Positions 19,139-27,847 are shown, numbered from the stretch's first letter. The stretch is 35,248 nucleotides of DNA from an uncultured Serinicoccus sp. (GCF_947487915.1 NZ_CANKYH010000016.1:1-35248); one strand, 5' to 3'. Made by a program: numbers and translations. The notes: generated by a model not told the origin, from the sequence alone.

Positions 19139-20347
19139 TCAGCTCACCGTGGTCGCGAGGTAGAGCGCCCCTGAGCCCTGCACCTGCAGCCGGCCCGGCC
19201 GCTCGACGAAGCCCGCCTCGCCCCGGGCCAGGGTCAGCCCGCCGTCCGGGTCGCCGTGGCGCCCGGTCCGCAGCGTGAACTCCCCCTTCAGCACGAGCGC
19301 GACCGCGGCTCTGCCGACAGCCATCTCGGCCGGGCCGGTCACCTCCACCAGCTGCCAGGGCACGCCGGCACCGGTCTCCTGCGTGCTCGGACGGTAGGCC
19401 CGCACAGCCGGGGCGAGGTCCACGGGCGCCAGCCGCGGGGGAGGCCCCGGGGTGAAGTCCAGCACCTCCAGCAGCTCGGGGACGTCGACGTGCTTGCCTG
19501 TCAGACCTCCGCGCAGGACGTTGTCGCTCGGGCCCATGACCTCGACCCCGAGCCCGGAGAGGTAGGCGTGGATGTTGCCCGCCGGCAACCACAGCGCCTC
19601 GCCGGCGGCCAGCGTGACCCGGTTGAGCATGAGCGCGACGGCGATCCCCGGGTCGCCGGGGTGGTGGCGCGCCAGCAGCCGGACGAGGTCGTCCTCGGCC
19701 TCCGGTAGACCGGTAGGACGCCCCCCGCTCAGCGCATCGACCATCCGGTCCACGGCCTCGTCCCCAGACAGCAGCCACCGCAGCGCCGCGCCGGCCCCGG
19801 CCGCCGGGCTGCCGGCGCCGGCGCCGGCGCCGGCGAGCAGCGAGCGCCATCGCGACCAGCCGTCGGCCGGCACCCGGGCCTCCAGCCGGTCGAGCAGGTC
19901 GACGACCTCGGCGACCGGACGGAAACCGCACAGCGCGTCGAAGCCGTCCTCCACGGCGAGCAGCACCTCGGGCTTGGCGTGCGGGTCGCGGAAGCTGCGG
20001 GTGGGCGCGTCCCGGGGGATCCCGGCGGCCTCCTCCCGGGCGAACCCGGCGCGGGCCTGCTCGAGGCCGGGGTGGGCCTGCAGCGACAGCGGCGCCCCGG
20101 CGGCGAGCAGCTTCATGAGGAAGGGCAGGGTGTCGCCGGTGGCGTCCTCCCAGGCCGCGAGGTCGGGCCACGGCGGGTCACCGGGGTGGTCGGTCAGCAC
20201 CCGGCTCGGCGCGGCCGGGTGGGCGCCCAGCCACAGCTCGGCCTCGGGCCCGTCACCCGGCTCCTGCCCGCGGGCCGCCGAGATGCCCCCCGGGCGCCCC
20301 CAGGCGTAGTCCCGGACCACGCCGTCGATCCTGACGATGCCGCTCAT
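19139..20347 (-). CDS. manA: mannose-6-phosphate isomerase, class I
   Basis: Interconverts fructose-6-phosphate and mannose-6-phosphate, feeding GDP-mannose and cell-envelope glycans. The 402-aa cupin enzyme shows RDYAWG, AELWLGAHPAAPS, LPFLMKLLAAGAPLSLQAHP (zinc-binding Gln/His), the HAKPE motif, and LPAGNIHAYLSGLGVEVMGPSDNVLRGGLT. The residues GAGAGAG (about 171-177) are encoded by a perfect GCCGGC hexamer repeat at 19811-19835 and form a slippage-prone linker. The ATG has TAGGGT 6 nt upstream. It is inserted between the primase-polymerase and ligC genes on the opposite strand. Confidence 0.94.
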   Translation of the reverse strand: MSGIVRIDGVVRDYAWGRPGGISAARGQEPGDGPEAELWLGAHPAAPSRVLTDHPGDPPWPDLAAWEDATGDTLPFLMKLLAAGAPLSLQAHPGLEQARAGFAREEAAGIPRDAPTRSFRDPHAKPEVLLAVEDGFDALCGFRPVAEVVDLLDRLEARVPADGWSRWRSLLAGAGAGAGSPAAGAGAALRWLLSGDEAVDRMVDALSGGRPTGLPEAEDDLVRLLARHHPGDPGIAVALMLNRVTLAAGEALWLPAGNIHAYLSGLGVEVMGPSDNVLRGGLTGKHVDVPELLEVLDFTPGPPPRLAPVDLAPAVRAYRPSTQETGAGVPWQLVEVTGPAEMAVGRAAVALVLKGEFTLRTGRHGDPDGGLTLARGEAGFVERPGRLQVQGSGALYLATTVS

Positions 20348-20353
20348 CGGGCC

Positions 20354-20359
20354 ACCCTA
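20354..20359 (-). promoter_or_regulatory. -10 hexamer, leaderless manA
   Basis: On the minus strand TAGGGT is followed by GGCCCG and ATG at 20347. Confidence 0.55.
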
Positions 20360-20364
20360 CTGAG

Positions 20365-20445
20365 CCGCACCGACACCGAGCCCCTCCGACACCGAGCCCC
20401 GCCGACACCGAGCCGCGCCGACACCGGAGGGTGCGCCGACACCGG
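20365..20445. repeat. 16-nt tandem repeat between manA and ligC
   Basis: Five units with core CCGACACCG(A/G)(G/A) start at 20365, 20381, 20397, 20413 and 20429. An inverted partial copy (TGTCGGTGC, 20473-20481) lies just downstream, so hairpins with the first unit (GCACCGACA) can form. The array sits in the divergent promoter region of manA and ligC and may affect either. Confidence 0.8.
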
Positions 20446-20488
20446 CGGGTGCGCACGGGCATACCCGCCCTCTGTCGGTGCCATCGGG

Positions 20489-20494
20489 CACACT
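20489..20494 (+). promoter_or_regulatory. -10-like hexamer, leaderless ligC
   Basis: CACACT is followed by GGCGCT and GTG at 20501. The same hexamer and spacing precede nadE. Confidence 0.45.
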
Positions 20495-20500
20495 GGCGCT

Positions 20501-21598
20501 GTGGACCTGCCCGTCATGCCCCCGGTCACGCCGATGCTCGCCAAGCCTGCCGCGGCGCTGCCACGCGGGTGGCTCTACGACCCGAAGTGGGACGGCTTCC
20601 GGTCCATCGTCTTCCGGGACGGCGACGAGGTCGAGCTGGGCTCGCGCAACGAGAAGCCGATGACCCGCTACTTCCCCGAGCTCGTCGAAGCCGTGCGCGC
20701 CGAGCTTCCGGAGCGCTGCGTGGTGGACGGCGAGATCGTGCTCGCCTCGCCGAGCGGGCAGCGGCTGGACTTCGAGGCCCTCGGGCAGCGGATCCACCCG
20801 GCCGACTCCCGCGTGCGGATGCTCAGCGAGGCGACGCCCGCGGCCTTCGTCGCCTTCGACCTGCTCGCGCTGGGCGACGACGACCTGACCGGTATGCCGT
20901 TCCGCGAGCGCCGCGCCCGGCTCGAGTCGGTGCTGCCCGCCGTCAGCGCCGGGTCGGTCCACCTCTCGCCGCTCACCGACGACGTCGACCTCGCGATGCG
21001 CTGGTTCGTCGACTTCGAGGGCGCCGGCCTGGACGGGATCATCGGCAAGGACCCGGACGCGCCCTACCAGCAGAACAAGCGGGTGCTCACCAAGCTCAAG
21101 CACACCCGCACCGCGGACTGCGTGGTCGCCGGCTACCGCACCCACAAGAGCAGCGAGGAGGCGATCGGGTCCCTGCTGCTCGGTATCTACACCGACGAGG
21201 GACGGCTGGCCCACGTCGGGGTCAGCTCCTCCTTCCCCATGGCGCGCCGGCGTGAGCTCTTCGCCGAGCTGCAGCCGTGGGTGACCGAGTTCGAGGGGCA
21301 CCCGTGGGACTGGGCTTCCCAGCTCCAGGCCGACACGCCGCGCAAGAGCGAGGGGTCGCGCTGGGCCGCGGGCAAGGACCTGTCGTTCACCCCGCTGCGG
21401 CCCGAGCGCGTGGTCGAGGTGCGCTACGACTACCTCGAGGGCGGCCGCTTCCGGCACACCGCGCAGTTCCTGCGCTGGCGCGAGGACCGCGACCCCCGGT
21501 CGTGCACCTTCGACCAGCTGGAGCAGCCGGTCGACTTCCCCCTCGACGACGTGCTCGGCGCCCCGGTGACCCCGCCCGGTGGGCAGGGCAGGTCGTGA
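20501..21598 (+). CDS. ligC: ATP-dependent DNA ligase (LigC type)
   Basis: Seals nicks using ATP. The 365-aa protein has the adenylation motif YDPKWDGFRS with K29, followed by RNEKPMTRYFPE (motif Ia), VDGEIV (motif III region), DLLALGDDD, EGAGLDGIIGK (motif IV), and KLKHTRTADCVVAGYR (motif V). A C-terminal OB fold completes it (LSFTPLRPERVVEVRYDYLEGGRFRHTAQFLRWR). It lacks polymerase and nuclease domains, and its length matches mycobacterial LigC rather than LigB or LigD. Starts at GTG 20501. The stop overlaps the start of the hydrolase gene. The nearby Prim-Pol gene suggests joint gap repair. Confidence 0.93.
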   Translation: MDLPVMPPVTPMLAKPAAALPRGWLYDPKWDGFRSIVFRDGDEVELGSRNEKPMTRYFPELVEAVRAELPERCVVDGEIVLASPSGQRLDFEALGQRIHPADSRVRMLSEATPAAFVAFDLLALGDDDLTGMPFRERRARLESVLPAVSAGSVHLSPLTDDVDLAMRWFVDFEGAGLDGIIGKDPDAPYQQNKRVLTKLKHTRTADCVVAGYRTHKSSEEAIGSLLLGIYTDEGRLAHVGVSSSFPMARRRELFAELQPWVTEFEGHPWDWASQLQADTPRKSEGSRWAAGKDLSFTPLRPERVVEVRYDYLEGGRFRHTAQFLRWREDRDPRSCTFDQLEQPVDFPLDDVLGAPVTPPGGQGRS

Positions 21599-22803
21599 GC
21601 GGGCGGATGACCGCGGCGGGCCGGGCCGCCGCCGTGGGCACGGCCGTCGCCGGGGGAGCGGCGCTCGGCGGCGCCGTCTCGATGGGCACCGCGACCTACT
21701 TCGCGCACCGCGTCATCACCCCGGAGCACGAGAAGAAGGACGACGTCACGGTCGTCGCGGTGGACCCGGACGCCGGGACGGTCACGCTGCGGGCAGACCC
21801 GCAGACCACCTCCTCGGGCCGCTACGGCCTCTGGCTGGACGGCGGCGCCGGCCACGCCCGCGTGGGCGAGGTGGTGGAGCCGGCCCACGAGGAGGAGGGG
21901 GCCAGGGGGTCCCGCCGGCAGATGGTGGTGACCCGGGAGCTGCTGGGCGTGGACGCGGGCGACCTCGGGCCGGGGCCGGCCCGCTGGAACAAGTACTTCT
22001 ACTGCGGCGACCCCGGGAGCGCCCTGGGCCTGGAGCACGAGGACGTGCTCGTCACCTCCGACGTCGGCGACCTGCCGGCCTGGCGGGTGCCCGGTGCGGC
22101 GGCCGCGACGGCCCACCAGGACGACTGGGCCGTCCTGGTGCACGGCCGCAGCGCGCAGCGCGGGGAGACGCTGCGCGCCGTCCCGGTCCTGCACCGGCTG
22201 GGCTACACCTGCCTCATCCCGATGTACCGCAACGACGTCGGCGCCCCGCCCTCCTCCGACGGCCGCTACAGCCTGGGGCTGTCGGAGTGGCGCGACATCG
22301 ACGCCGCCCTGCGCTACGCCCTGGCCCACGGCGCCCGCCGGATCGTGCTCGTGGGCTGGTCGATGGGCGGGGCGCTCGTCCTGCAGGCGCTCAACCGCTC
22401 CGACGTCGCCCACCGGGTGCACCGGGTGCTGCTCAACGGGCCGGTCATCGACTGGGGGTCGGTGCTGGCCCACCAGGCCGACCTGCACCTCATCCCCCGC
22501 CCGGTGGAGCAGCTGGCCCGCAGCCTGCTGCGCAGCAAGGCCTCGCGGCACCTGCTCCGGGTGGCCGAACCGGTCGACGTGGCGGCCACCAACTGGGTGG
22601 ACCGGGCCGAGGAGGTCACCCACCGCATGTTCATCATCCACTCCGCGACCGACGACACGGTGCCCTTCGGCCCGTCCCAGGACCTCGCGCGCCGGCGACC
22701 CGGTCTCGTGCAGACCTTCGTGTGGCCGCAGGCGCGCCACTGCCAGGAGTGGAACACCAACCCCTCGCTGTGGGAGGACCTCGTGGCCTCCTTCCTGCGG
22801 TGA
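21595..22803 (+). CDS. alpha/beta hydrolase, membrane-anchored
   Basis: A 402-aa alpha/beta hydrolase of unknown substrate. A hydrophobic N-terminal segment (residues about 12-38, AVGTAVAGGAALGGAVSMG) suggests a membrane anchor or signal. The catalytic triad is readable: nucleophile Ser in GWSMGGA, Asp in SATDDTVPFG, and His in ARHCQEW; VHGRSAQR provides the oxyanion region. Related actinobacterial proteins are annotated as S9-type peptidases or hydrolases. GTG 21595 overlaps the ligC stop (GTGA), implying coupling; ATG 21607 is an in-frame alternative. Confidence 0.88.
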   Translation: MSGRMTAAGRAAAVGTAVAGGAALGGAVSMGTATYFAHRVITPEHEKKDDVTVVAVDPDAGTVTLRADPQTTSSGRYGLWLDGGAGHARVGEVVEPAHEEEGARGSRRQMVVTRELLGVDAGDLGPGPARWNKYFYCGDPGSALGLEHEDVLVTSDVGDLPAWRVPGAAAATAHQDDWAVLVHGRSAQRGETLRAVPVLHRLGYTCLIPMYRNDVGAPPSSDGRYSLGLSEWRDIDAALRYALAHGARRIVLVGWSMGGALVLQALNRSDVAHRVHRVLLNGPVIDWGSVLAHQADLHLIPRPVEQLARSLLRSKASRHLLRVAEPVDVAATNWVDRAEEVTHRMFIIHSATDDTVPFGPSQDLARRRPGLVQTFVWPQARHCQEWNTNPSLWEDLVASFLR

Positions 22804-22819
22804 GGGGGCGAGGAGGATC

Positions 22820-23455
22820 GTGAGCCGAGCAGACGTGTCGACCGGTCAGGGTCCGCTGGGCGAGGCCGAGCTCGACGACTGGTATGCCGTGCCGTCCGAC
22901 CGCGCGGCCGGCCGGTGGGTGCGGGGCGGGTTCATCACCACCCTCGACGGGCGCGCTACCGGACCCGACGGACGCAGCGGCAGCCTCAACGAGGGCTCGG
23001 ACGGCGACGCGGCCGCCTTCGCCACCCTGCGGCGCTGGGCCCAGGCCGTGGTCGTGGGCGCCGGCACCGCGCGGGAGGAGGGCTACGGCCCCCTCGAGGG
23101 GGGCGCTCTGGTCGTCGTCACCCGCAGCGGCGACGTGCCGGCCGAGCTCGCCGATCATCCTGGCGTCCACATGGTGAGCGGCGACGGGGAGGACGTCACC
23201 CCGGAGCAGGTGCTCGAGGTCTGCGCCGGGCGCGGCTGGGACCGGGTCGTCGTGGAGGGAGGCCCGGCGCTCTTCGGTGCCTGGGTGCGCGCCGGGGCGG
23301 TCGACGAGCTGTGTGTGACCGTGCGGCCGGTGCTGACCGGGGGCGACGGCCCGCTCCTGCTGCCGGGCAGCGCGACCCTGGCCGGTCTCACCGGGCGGCT
23401 GACGCACCTGCTCGAGTGGGAGGGCGACCTGCTGCTGCGGACCCGCCTGCGCTGA
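22820..23455 (+). CDS. RibD C-terminal-domain (dihydrofolate-reductase-like) reductase
   Basis: A 211-aa pyrimidine-reductase-family protein with the RibD_C/DHFR-like fold and no deaminase domain. Seen are GGFITTLDGRATGPDGRSGSLN, QAVVVGAGTAREEGYGP, VVVTRSGDVP, and WDRVVVEGGPALFGAWVRAGAVDELCVTVRPVLTGG. It may reduce a riboflavin precursor or another NADPH-dependent substrate; no other rib gene is nearby, so the role is open. GTG 22820 has a strong GAGGAGGA Shine-Dalgarno and lies 16 nt after the hydrolase gene. Confidence 0.87.
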   Translation: MSRADVSTGQGPLGEAELDDWYAVPSDRAAGRWVRGGFITTLDGRATGPDGRSGSLNEGSDGDAAAFATLRRWAQAVVVGAGTAREEGYGPLEGGALVVVTRSGDVPAELADHPGVHMVSGDGEDVTPEQVLEVCAGRGWDRVVVEGGPALFGAWVRAGAVDELCVTVRPVLTGGDGPLLLPGSATLAGLTGRLTHLLEWEGDLLLRTRLR

Positions 23456-23474
23456 CGCGCGGGGCCGGTTCTGC

Positions 23475-23480
23475 CAGACT
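23475..23480 (+). promoter_or_regulatory. -10-like hexamer, leaderless ppk2
   Basis: CAGACT is followed by GCCCCG and ATG at 23487, the same spacing as other leaderless starts here. Confidence 0.4.
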
Positions 23481-23486
23481 GCCCCG

Positions 23487-24398
23487 ATGGCGAAGAAGAA
23501 GGACACCAAGGCGAAGAAGAAGGACTCCACGAAGGCCACGAAGGCGGTCGAGGCCGCGGCGACGACCTGGGCCGACGCTCTGCGGGTGGGGGAGGGGTTC
23601 ACCCTCGCGGACGTCGACCCCCGCTCCACCCCCACCTTCACCGGCGACAAGCAGGCCGGCAAGGACGCCCTGGCCGCGGCCGACGCCGAGCTCGACACCC
23701 TGCAGGAGCAGCTCTACGCCCAGTCCCGGGCGGGTGGGCGCCGGCGGGTCCTGCTGGTCGTGCAGGGGATGGACACCTCGGGCAAGGGTGGCATCATGCG
23801 CCACGTCGTCGGGTCGGTCGACCCGCAGGGGGTCGAGCACACGGCGTTCAAGGCGCCGAGCGTCGAGGAGAAGAAGCACCCCTTCCTGTGGCGGATCCGC
23901 CGAGCGCTGCCCGGGCCCGGCATGATCGGCGTCTTCGACCGGTCGCACTACGAGGACGTGCTCGTCGTCCGGGTCCACGACCTGGTGCCGCCGGGCCAGT
24001 GGAAGCGCCGCTACGCCACCATCAACAGCTTCGAGGAGTCGCTCGCCGACGACGACGTGACCATCATCAAGGTCATGCTGCACATCAGCCCGCAGGAGCA
24101 GAAGGAGCGGCTCGGCGAGCGGCTCGAGCGGCCCGACAAGCACTGGAAGTTCAACCCGCGCGACCTCGACGAGCGGGAGCACTGGGCGGACTACCAGGAG
24201 GCATACCAGGTCCTGCTCGAGCGGTGCAGCACCGAGCGCGCGCCGTGGTTCGTCGTGCCGGCCGACCGCAAGTGGTATGCCCGGCTCGCGGTCCAGCAGC
24301 TGCTCCTGGAGCACCTGCGCGGCTTGGACCTGACCTGGCCCGAGGCCGACTTCGACGTCGAGGAGCAGCAGGCGCGCCTGGCGGCCTCGGAGGTCTGA
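23487..24398 (+). CDS. ppk2: polyphosphate kinase 2 family protein
   Basis: Transfers phosphate between polyphosphate and nucleotides. The 303-aa P-loop protein has Walker A GMDTSGKGG (near residues 94-102), the lid region FKAPSVEEKKHPFLWRIRRALPGPGMIGVFDRSHYEDVLVVRVH (containing Walker B), and WKFNPRDLDEREHWADYQEAY. It is a single-domain protein. Its sequence style suits the group that phosphorylates AMP/ADP rather than long tandem forms, but substrate preference cannot be proven here. The first 20 residues are very lysine-rich (MAKKKDTKAKKK), perhaps for polyphosphate binding. A hairpin terminator follows. Confidence 0.92.
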   Translation: MAKKKDTKAKKKDSTKATKAVEAAATTWADALRVGEGFTLADVDPRSTPTFTGDKQAGKDALAAADAELDTLQEQLYAQSRAGGRRRVLLVVQGMDTSGKGGIMRHVVGSVDPQGVEHTAFKAPSVEEKKHPFLWRIRRALPGPGMIGVFDRSHYEDVLVVRVHDLVPPGQWKRRYATINSFEESLADDDVTIIKVMLHISPQEQKERLGERLERPDKHWKFNPRDLDEREHWADYQEAYQVLLERCSTERAPWFVVPADRKWYARLAVQQLLLEHLRGLDLTWPEADFDVEEQQARLAASEV

Positions 24399-24410
24399 GC
24401 TACGGTTCTC

Positions 24411-24450
24411 GACCTCCGGTTCTGGGGCCCGTTCCCCAAGACCGGAGGTC
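24411..24450. terminator. bidirectional terminator between ppk2 and glgX
   Basis: A 17-bp inverted repeat (24411-24427 with 24434-24450; one U-G pair and one C-A mismatch) has a 6-nt loop between convergent genes. A GTATGCC motif lies 13 nt further on. Confidence 0.7.
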
Positions 24451-24471
24451 CAGAAGCCGCAGGTATGCCGT

Positions 24472-26601
24472 CTACTCGGCCGACAGCTCGGGCTGCGGTG
24501 TGGCCTGGAGCACGACGACGGCGCGGGGCGGCACCTCGTGCGTCCCGCCGGTCTCCCAGGGCCGGTCCTCGTCGAGCTCGTCTCCGCTGGTGTCGACGAC
24601 GACCTGCCAGGTGGGCGTGTTCATCCCGTCCGGCACGGTGAAGTCGACGGCCTCGTGGTGGCCGTTGAAGAGCAGCAGGAAGTGGTCGTCGGTGACCTCG
24701 CGGCCCCGCTCGTCCCGCTCGCTGATGGCCTCCCCGTTGAGGAAGACCATGACCGCCTGCTCACGGCTGTGCCAGCGCTCCTCGGTCATCACCGCGCCGC
24801 CGGGGGAGTACCAGTGGATGTCACCGAGGTCGCTCTGGCCGCCGTGCTCGGCGTCGCCGAGGTAGAAGCGCCGCCGGCGGAACGCCGGGTGCTCCTTGCG
24901 CAGCGCGATGAGCCGGGAGGTGAAGTCGAGGAGGTCGGTCTGGTCGGGGTCGAGGTCCCAGTCCATCCAGGCCAGCTCGTTGTCCTGGGCGTAGACGTTG
25001 TTGTTGCCGTGCTGGGTGCGCCCCATCTCGTCGCCGTGGGCCAGCATGGGCACCCCCTGGCTGAGCATGAGGGTGGCGAGGAAGTTCTTCTGCTGGCGCA
25101 GCCGCAGCGCCCGCACGTGCGGGTCGTCGGTCGGGCCCTCGACCCCGCAGTTCCACGACCGGTTGTGGTCCTCGCCGTCGGCGCCGCCCTCACCGTTGGC
25201 CTCGTTGTGCTTCTCGTTGTAGGAGACGAGGTCGGCCAGGGTGAAGCCGTCGTGGGCGACGACGAAGTTGATCGAGGCATAGGGGCGCCGCCCGCTGTGC
25301 TCGTAGAGGTCGCTGGAGCCGGTGATCCGGGAGGCGAACTCGCCCATGGTCGCCGGCGCCCCGCGCCAGTAGTCGCGGACGGTGTCGCGGTACTTGCCGT
25401 TCCACTCGGTCCACAGCGGCGGGAAGTTGCCGACCTGGTAGCCGCCGTCCCCGAGGTCCCACGGCTCGGCGATGAGCTTGACCTGGGAGATGACCGGGTC
25501 CTGCTGGACGATGTCGAAGAAGGCGGACAGCTTGTCGACCTCGTGGAACTGCCGCGCGAGGGTGGCCGCGAGGTCGAAGCGGAAGCCGTCCACGTGCATC
25601 TCGGTCACCCAGTAGCGCAGGCTGTCCATGATGAGCTGCAGGACGTGCGGGGAGCGCATGAGCAGGCTGTTGCCGGTGCCCGTGGTGTCGTAGTAGTGGG
25701 CCTTGTCGTAGTCGACGAGCCGGTAGTAGCTGGCGTTGTCGATGCCGCGGAAGGACAGCGTCGGCCCGAGGTGGTTGCCCTCGGCCGTGTGGTTGTAGAC
25801 GACGTCGAGGATGACCTCGATGCCCGCCTCGTGCAGCGTCTTGACCATCGACTTGAACTCGGTCACCTGCTGGCCGCGGTGCCCGTAGGCCGAGTAGCCG
25901 TTGTGCGGCGCGAGGAACCCGATGGTGTTGTAGCCCCAGTAGTTGGACAGCCCCTGGTCCTGCAGGTGCGGGTCGTCGACGAACTGGTGCACGGGCAGCA
26001 GCTCCACGGCCGTCACGCCCAGGCTGGTCAGGTGGTCGACGACGGCCGGGTGCGCCACCCCGGCATACGTGCCGCGGATCTCCGGCGGCACCTCGGGGTG
26101 GTTCATCGTCAGGCCCTTGACGTGCGCCTCGTAGATGACGCTGTCGTGGTAGGCGTGCTGCGGCGGCCGGTCGTGGCCCCAGTCGAAGAAGGGGTTGACC
26201 ACGACGGACGTCATGGTGTGCAGGGCCGAGTCGTCGGTGTTGTAGGAGGAGGGGTCACCGAAGTCGTAGGCGAACAGCCCCTGGTGCCCACGGATCTGCC
26301 CGGCGATCGCCTTGGCGTAGGGGTCCAGCAGCAGCTTGTGCGGGTTGAAGCGGTGGCCCTCGGAGGGTTCGTACGGGCCGTGGACCCGGAAGCCGTAGCG
26401 CTGTCCCGGCTGGCAGTTGGGGACGTAGCCGTGCCAGACGTGCGCGTCGACCTCGGTCAGCGGGACGGTGGTCTCGATCGAGCGGTCGTTGACGAGGCAC
26501 AGGTCCACCGCGGTGGCGTGCTCGGAGAAGAGGGCGAAGTTGGTGCCGCGTCCGTCGAAGGTCGCGCCCAGGGGGTATGCCGTTCCGGGCCAGAGGTCCA
26601 T
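24472..26601 (-). CDS. glgX: glycogen debranching enzyme (isoamylase type)
   Basis: Cleaves alpha-1,6 branches of glycogen limit dextrin. From ATG 26601 the protein is 709 aa: an N-terminal CBM48 domain (WPGTAYPLGATFDGRGTNFALFSEHA), a GH13 barrel with NYWGYNTIGFLAPHNGYS, DVVYNHTAEG, DGFRFDLAATL (nucleophile Asp), IAEPWDLG (acid/base Glu), and FVVAHDGFTLADLVSYN (third Asp), then a C-terminal beta domain. The family usually begins just before WPG, which favours 26601, with GAAAGG upstream. A GTG at 26658 would add 19 residues and lies 9 nt after a TAGACT hexamer, so it remains possible. Confidence 0.94.
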   Translation of the reverse strand: MDLWPGTAYPLGATFDGRGTNFALFSEHATAVDLCLVNDRSIETTVPLTEVDAHVWHGYVPNCQPGQRYGFRVHGPYEPSEGHRFNPHKLLLDPYAKAIAGQIRGHQGLFAYDFGDPSSYNTDDSALHTMTSVVVNPFFDWGHDRPPQHAYHDSVIYEAHVKGLTMNHPEVPPEIRGTYAGVAHPAVVDHLTSLGVTAVELLPVHQFVDDPHLQDQGLSNYWGYNTIGFLAPHNGYSAYGHRGQQVTEFKSMVKTLHEAGIEVILDVVYNHTAEGNHLGPTLSFRGIDNASYYRLVDYDKAHYYDTTGTGNSLLMRSPHVLQLIMDSLRYWVTEMHVDGFRFDLAATLARQFHEVDKLSAFFDIVQQDPVISQVKLIAEPWDLGDGGYQVGNFPPLWTEWNGKYRDTVRDYWRGAPATMGEFASRITGSSDLYEHSGRRPYASINFVVAHDGFTLADLVSYNEKHNEANGEGGADGEDHNRSWNCGVEGPTDDPHVRALRLRQQKNFLATLMLSQGVPMLAHGDEMGRTQHGNNNVYAQDNELAWMDWDLDPDQTDLLDFTSRLIALRKEHPAFRRRRFYLGDAEHGGQSDLGDIHWYSPGGAVMTEERWHSREQAVMVFLNGEAISERDERGREVTDDHFLLLFNGHHEAVDFTVPDGMNTPTWQVVVDTSGDELDEDRPWETGGTHEVPPRAVVVLQATPQPELSAE

Positions 26602-26743
26602 CGGGTGGTGGGGCCTTTCTTGGTTGTGGGAGTCGCGGAAGACTGACCGCGTCGTCACCAGCGCCCCAGTCTACGGCCCGGGACGCCACCGGCCGGACGG
26701 CGGCCACCCGGCACGCCTCCCGTGCTGCAGTGTCTGGTGGGGC

Positions 26744-26749
26744 TAGCGT
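26744..26749 (+). promoter_or_regulatory. -10 hexamer, leaderless yihY-like gene
   Basis: TAGCGT is followed by 7 nt and GTG at 26757. Confidence 0.5.
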
Positions 26750-26756
26750 GACGCCT

Positions 26757-27818
26757 GTGACTGTGGTGGACGTGACGTTCCGCCGTCGTCTGCGTCGGGT
26801 CATCGGGCCCGTGCCGGGGGCGGTCCCGCTGGTGCGGCTGAGCGCCGAGACCGCCGTCGTGGCGTTCCGCTACCGGGCCACCGGGCTCGCGGCCGAGGCC
26901 GCGTTCTTCACGCTGCTGTCCCTGCCGCCCCTGCTGGTGGCCCTCGTCGCGGGCGCCGGTTTCGCCTCGGAGTGGCTGGGGCCGCAGACGCTGGAGCGGA
27001 TGAGCAACGCCCTCGAGCAGTGGACGCTGACCTTCCTCACCCCGCAGGCCGTGGAGCAGGTGATCATGCCGACCTTCCAGCAGACCCTGACGGCCCGCCG
27101 CGGCGACTACCTGTCGATCGGGTTCCTCATCGCCCTGTGGTCCGGGTCGCGCGCGCTGCACATCTTCCTCGACGCCATCTCGATCATGTACGGACAGGGT
27201 GGGCACCGCGGACCGGTCGGCGCCCGGGTGCTGTCGCTCACGGCATACCTCGCCTCGACGGTCGTCATGGGCCTGACCCTGCCGCTGCTGCTCATCGGGC
27301 CGGGCTACCTCCTGCGCTGGCTGCCGCCCCGGCTCGACCTGCTCGTCGAGCTGTACTGGCCCCTGGTCGGACTGCTGGGCATCGTCAGCCTCACCGGCCT
27401 CTTCCACGTCGCGACCCCGGCCCGGTCGCCGTTCTGGCGGGACCTGCCCGGTGCGCTGCTGACGGTCCTCCTGTGGGTGCTGAGCTCGGTCCTCATCCGG
27501 CGCTGGGCCGAGCTCGCCGCCGGCGGCTTCTCGGTCTTCGGTCCGCTCACCGCCCCGATCATCCTCATGGTCTACCTCTACTTCCTCGCCTTCGCCGTGC
27601 TCGTCGGCGCCTCGCTCAACGCCGCGATCCGCCGGCTGTGGCCGCCGCCGGAGTACCGGGGGCCGAGGGCGCGGGTCAACGAGTGGTGGGAGGAGCGCCG
27701 CGCCACCCGCGAGGCGCGCCTGCTGGCCCGGCGGGCCGAGCTCGCCGCCGACGCCGCGACCGACGACGAGGAGGGGCGCCGGATCGCCGCCATGGACGGC
27801 ATGCCGGGGCCGCGATGA
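26757..27818 (+). CDS. YihY/BrkB-family membrane protein
   Basis: A 353-aa polytopic inner-membrane protein. About six hydrophobic segments are visible (AEAAFFTLLSLPPLLVALVAG; YLASTVVMGLTLPLLLIGPG; LYWPLVGLLGIVSLTGLF; LPGALLTVLLWVLSSVLI; PIILMVYLYFLAFAVLVGASLNA). FRYRATGLAAEAAFF near the start and the GQ.GHRGPV loop fit the YihY family. The family was once annotated as ribonuclease BN, now considered wrong. The C-terminal 60 residues are charged, cytoplasmic and rich in Arg and Glu. Divergent from glgX. Several other GTG codons lie close by (26762-26771), but the -10 hexamer favours 26757. Confidence 0.9.
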   Translation: MTVVDVTFRRRLRRVIGPVPGAVPLVRLSAETAVVAFRYRATGLAAEAAFFTLLSLPPLLVALVAGAGFASEWLGPQTLERMSNALEQWTLTFLTPQAVEQVIMPTFQQTLTARRGDYLSIGFLIALWSGSRALHIFLDAISIMYGQGGHRGPVGARVLSLTAYLASTVVMGLTLPLLLIGPGYLLRWLPPRLDLLVELYWPLVGLLGIVSLTGLFHVATPARSPFWRDLPGALLTVLLWVLSSVLIRRWAELAAGGFSVFGPLTAPIILMVYLYFLAFAVLVGASLNAAIRRLWPPPEYRGPRARVNEWWEERRATREARLLARRAELAADAATDDEEGRRIAAMDGMPGPR

Positions 27819-27847
27819 GCGCTGCGCGGCGCGCCGGAGGAGGTGAT

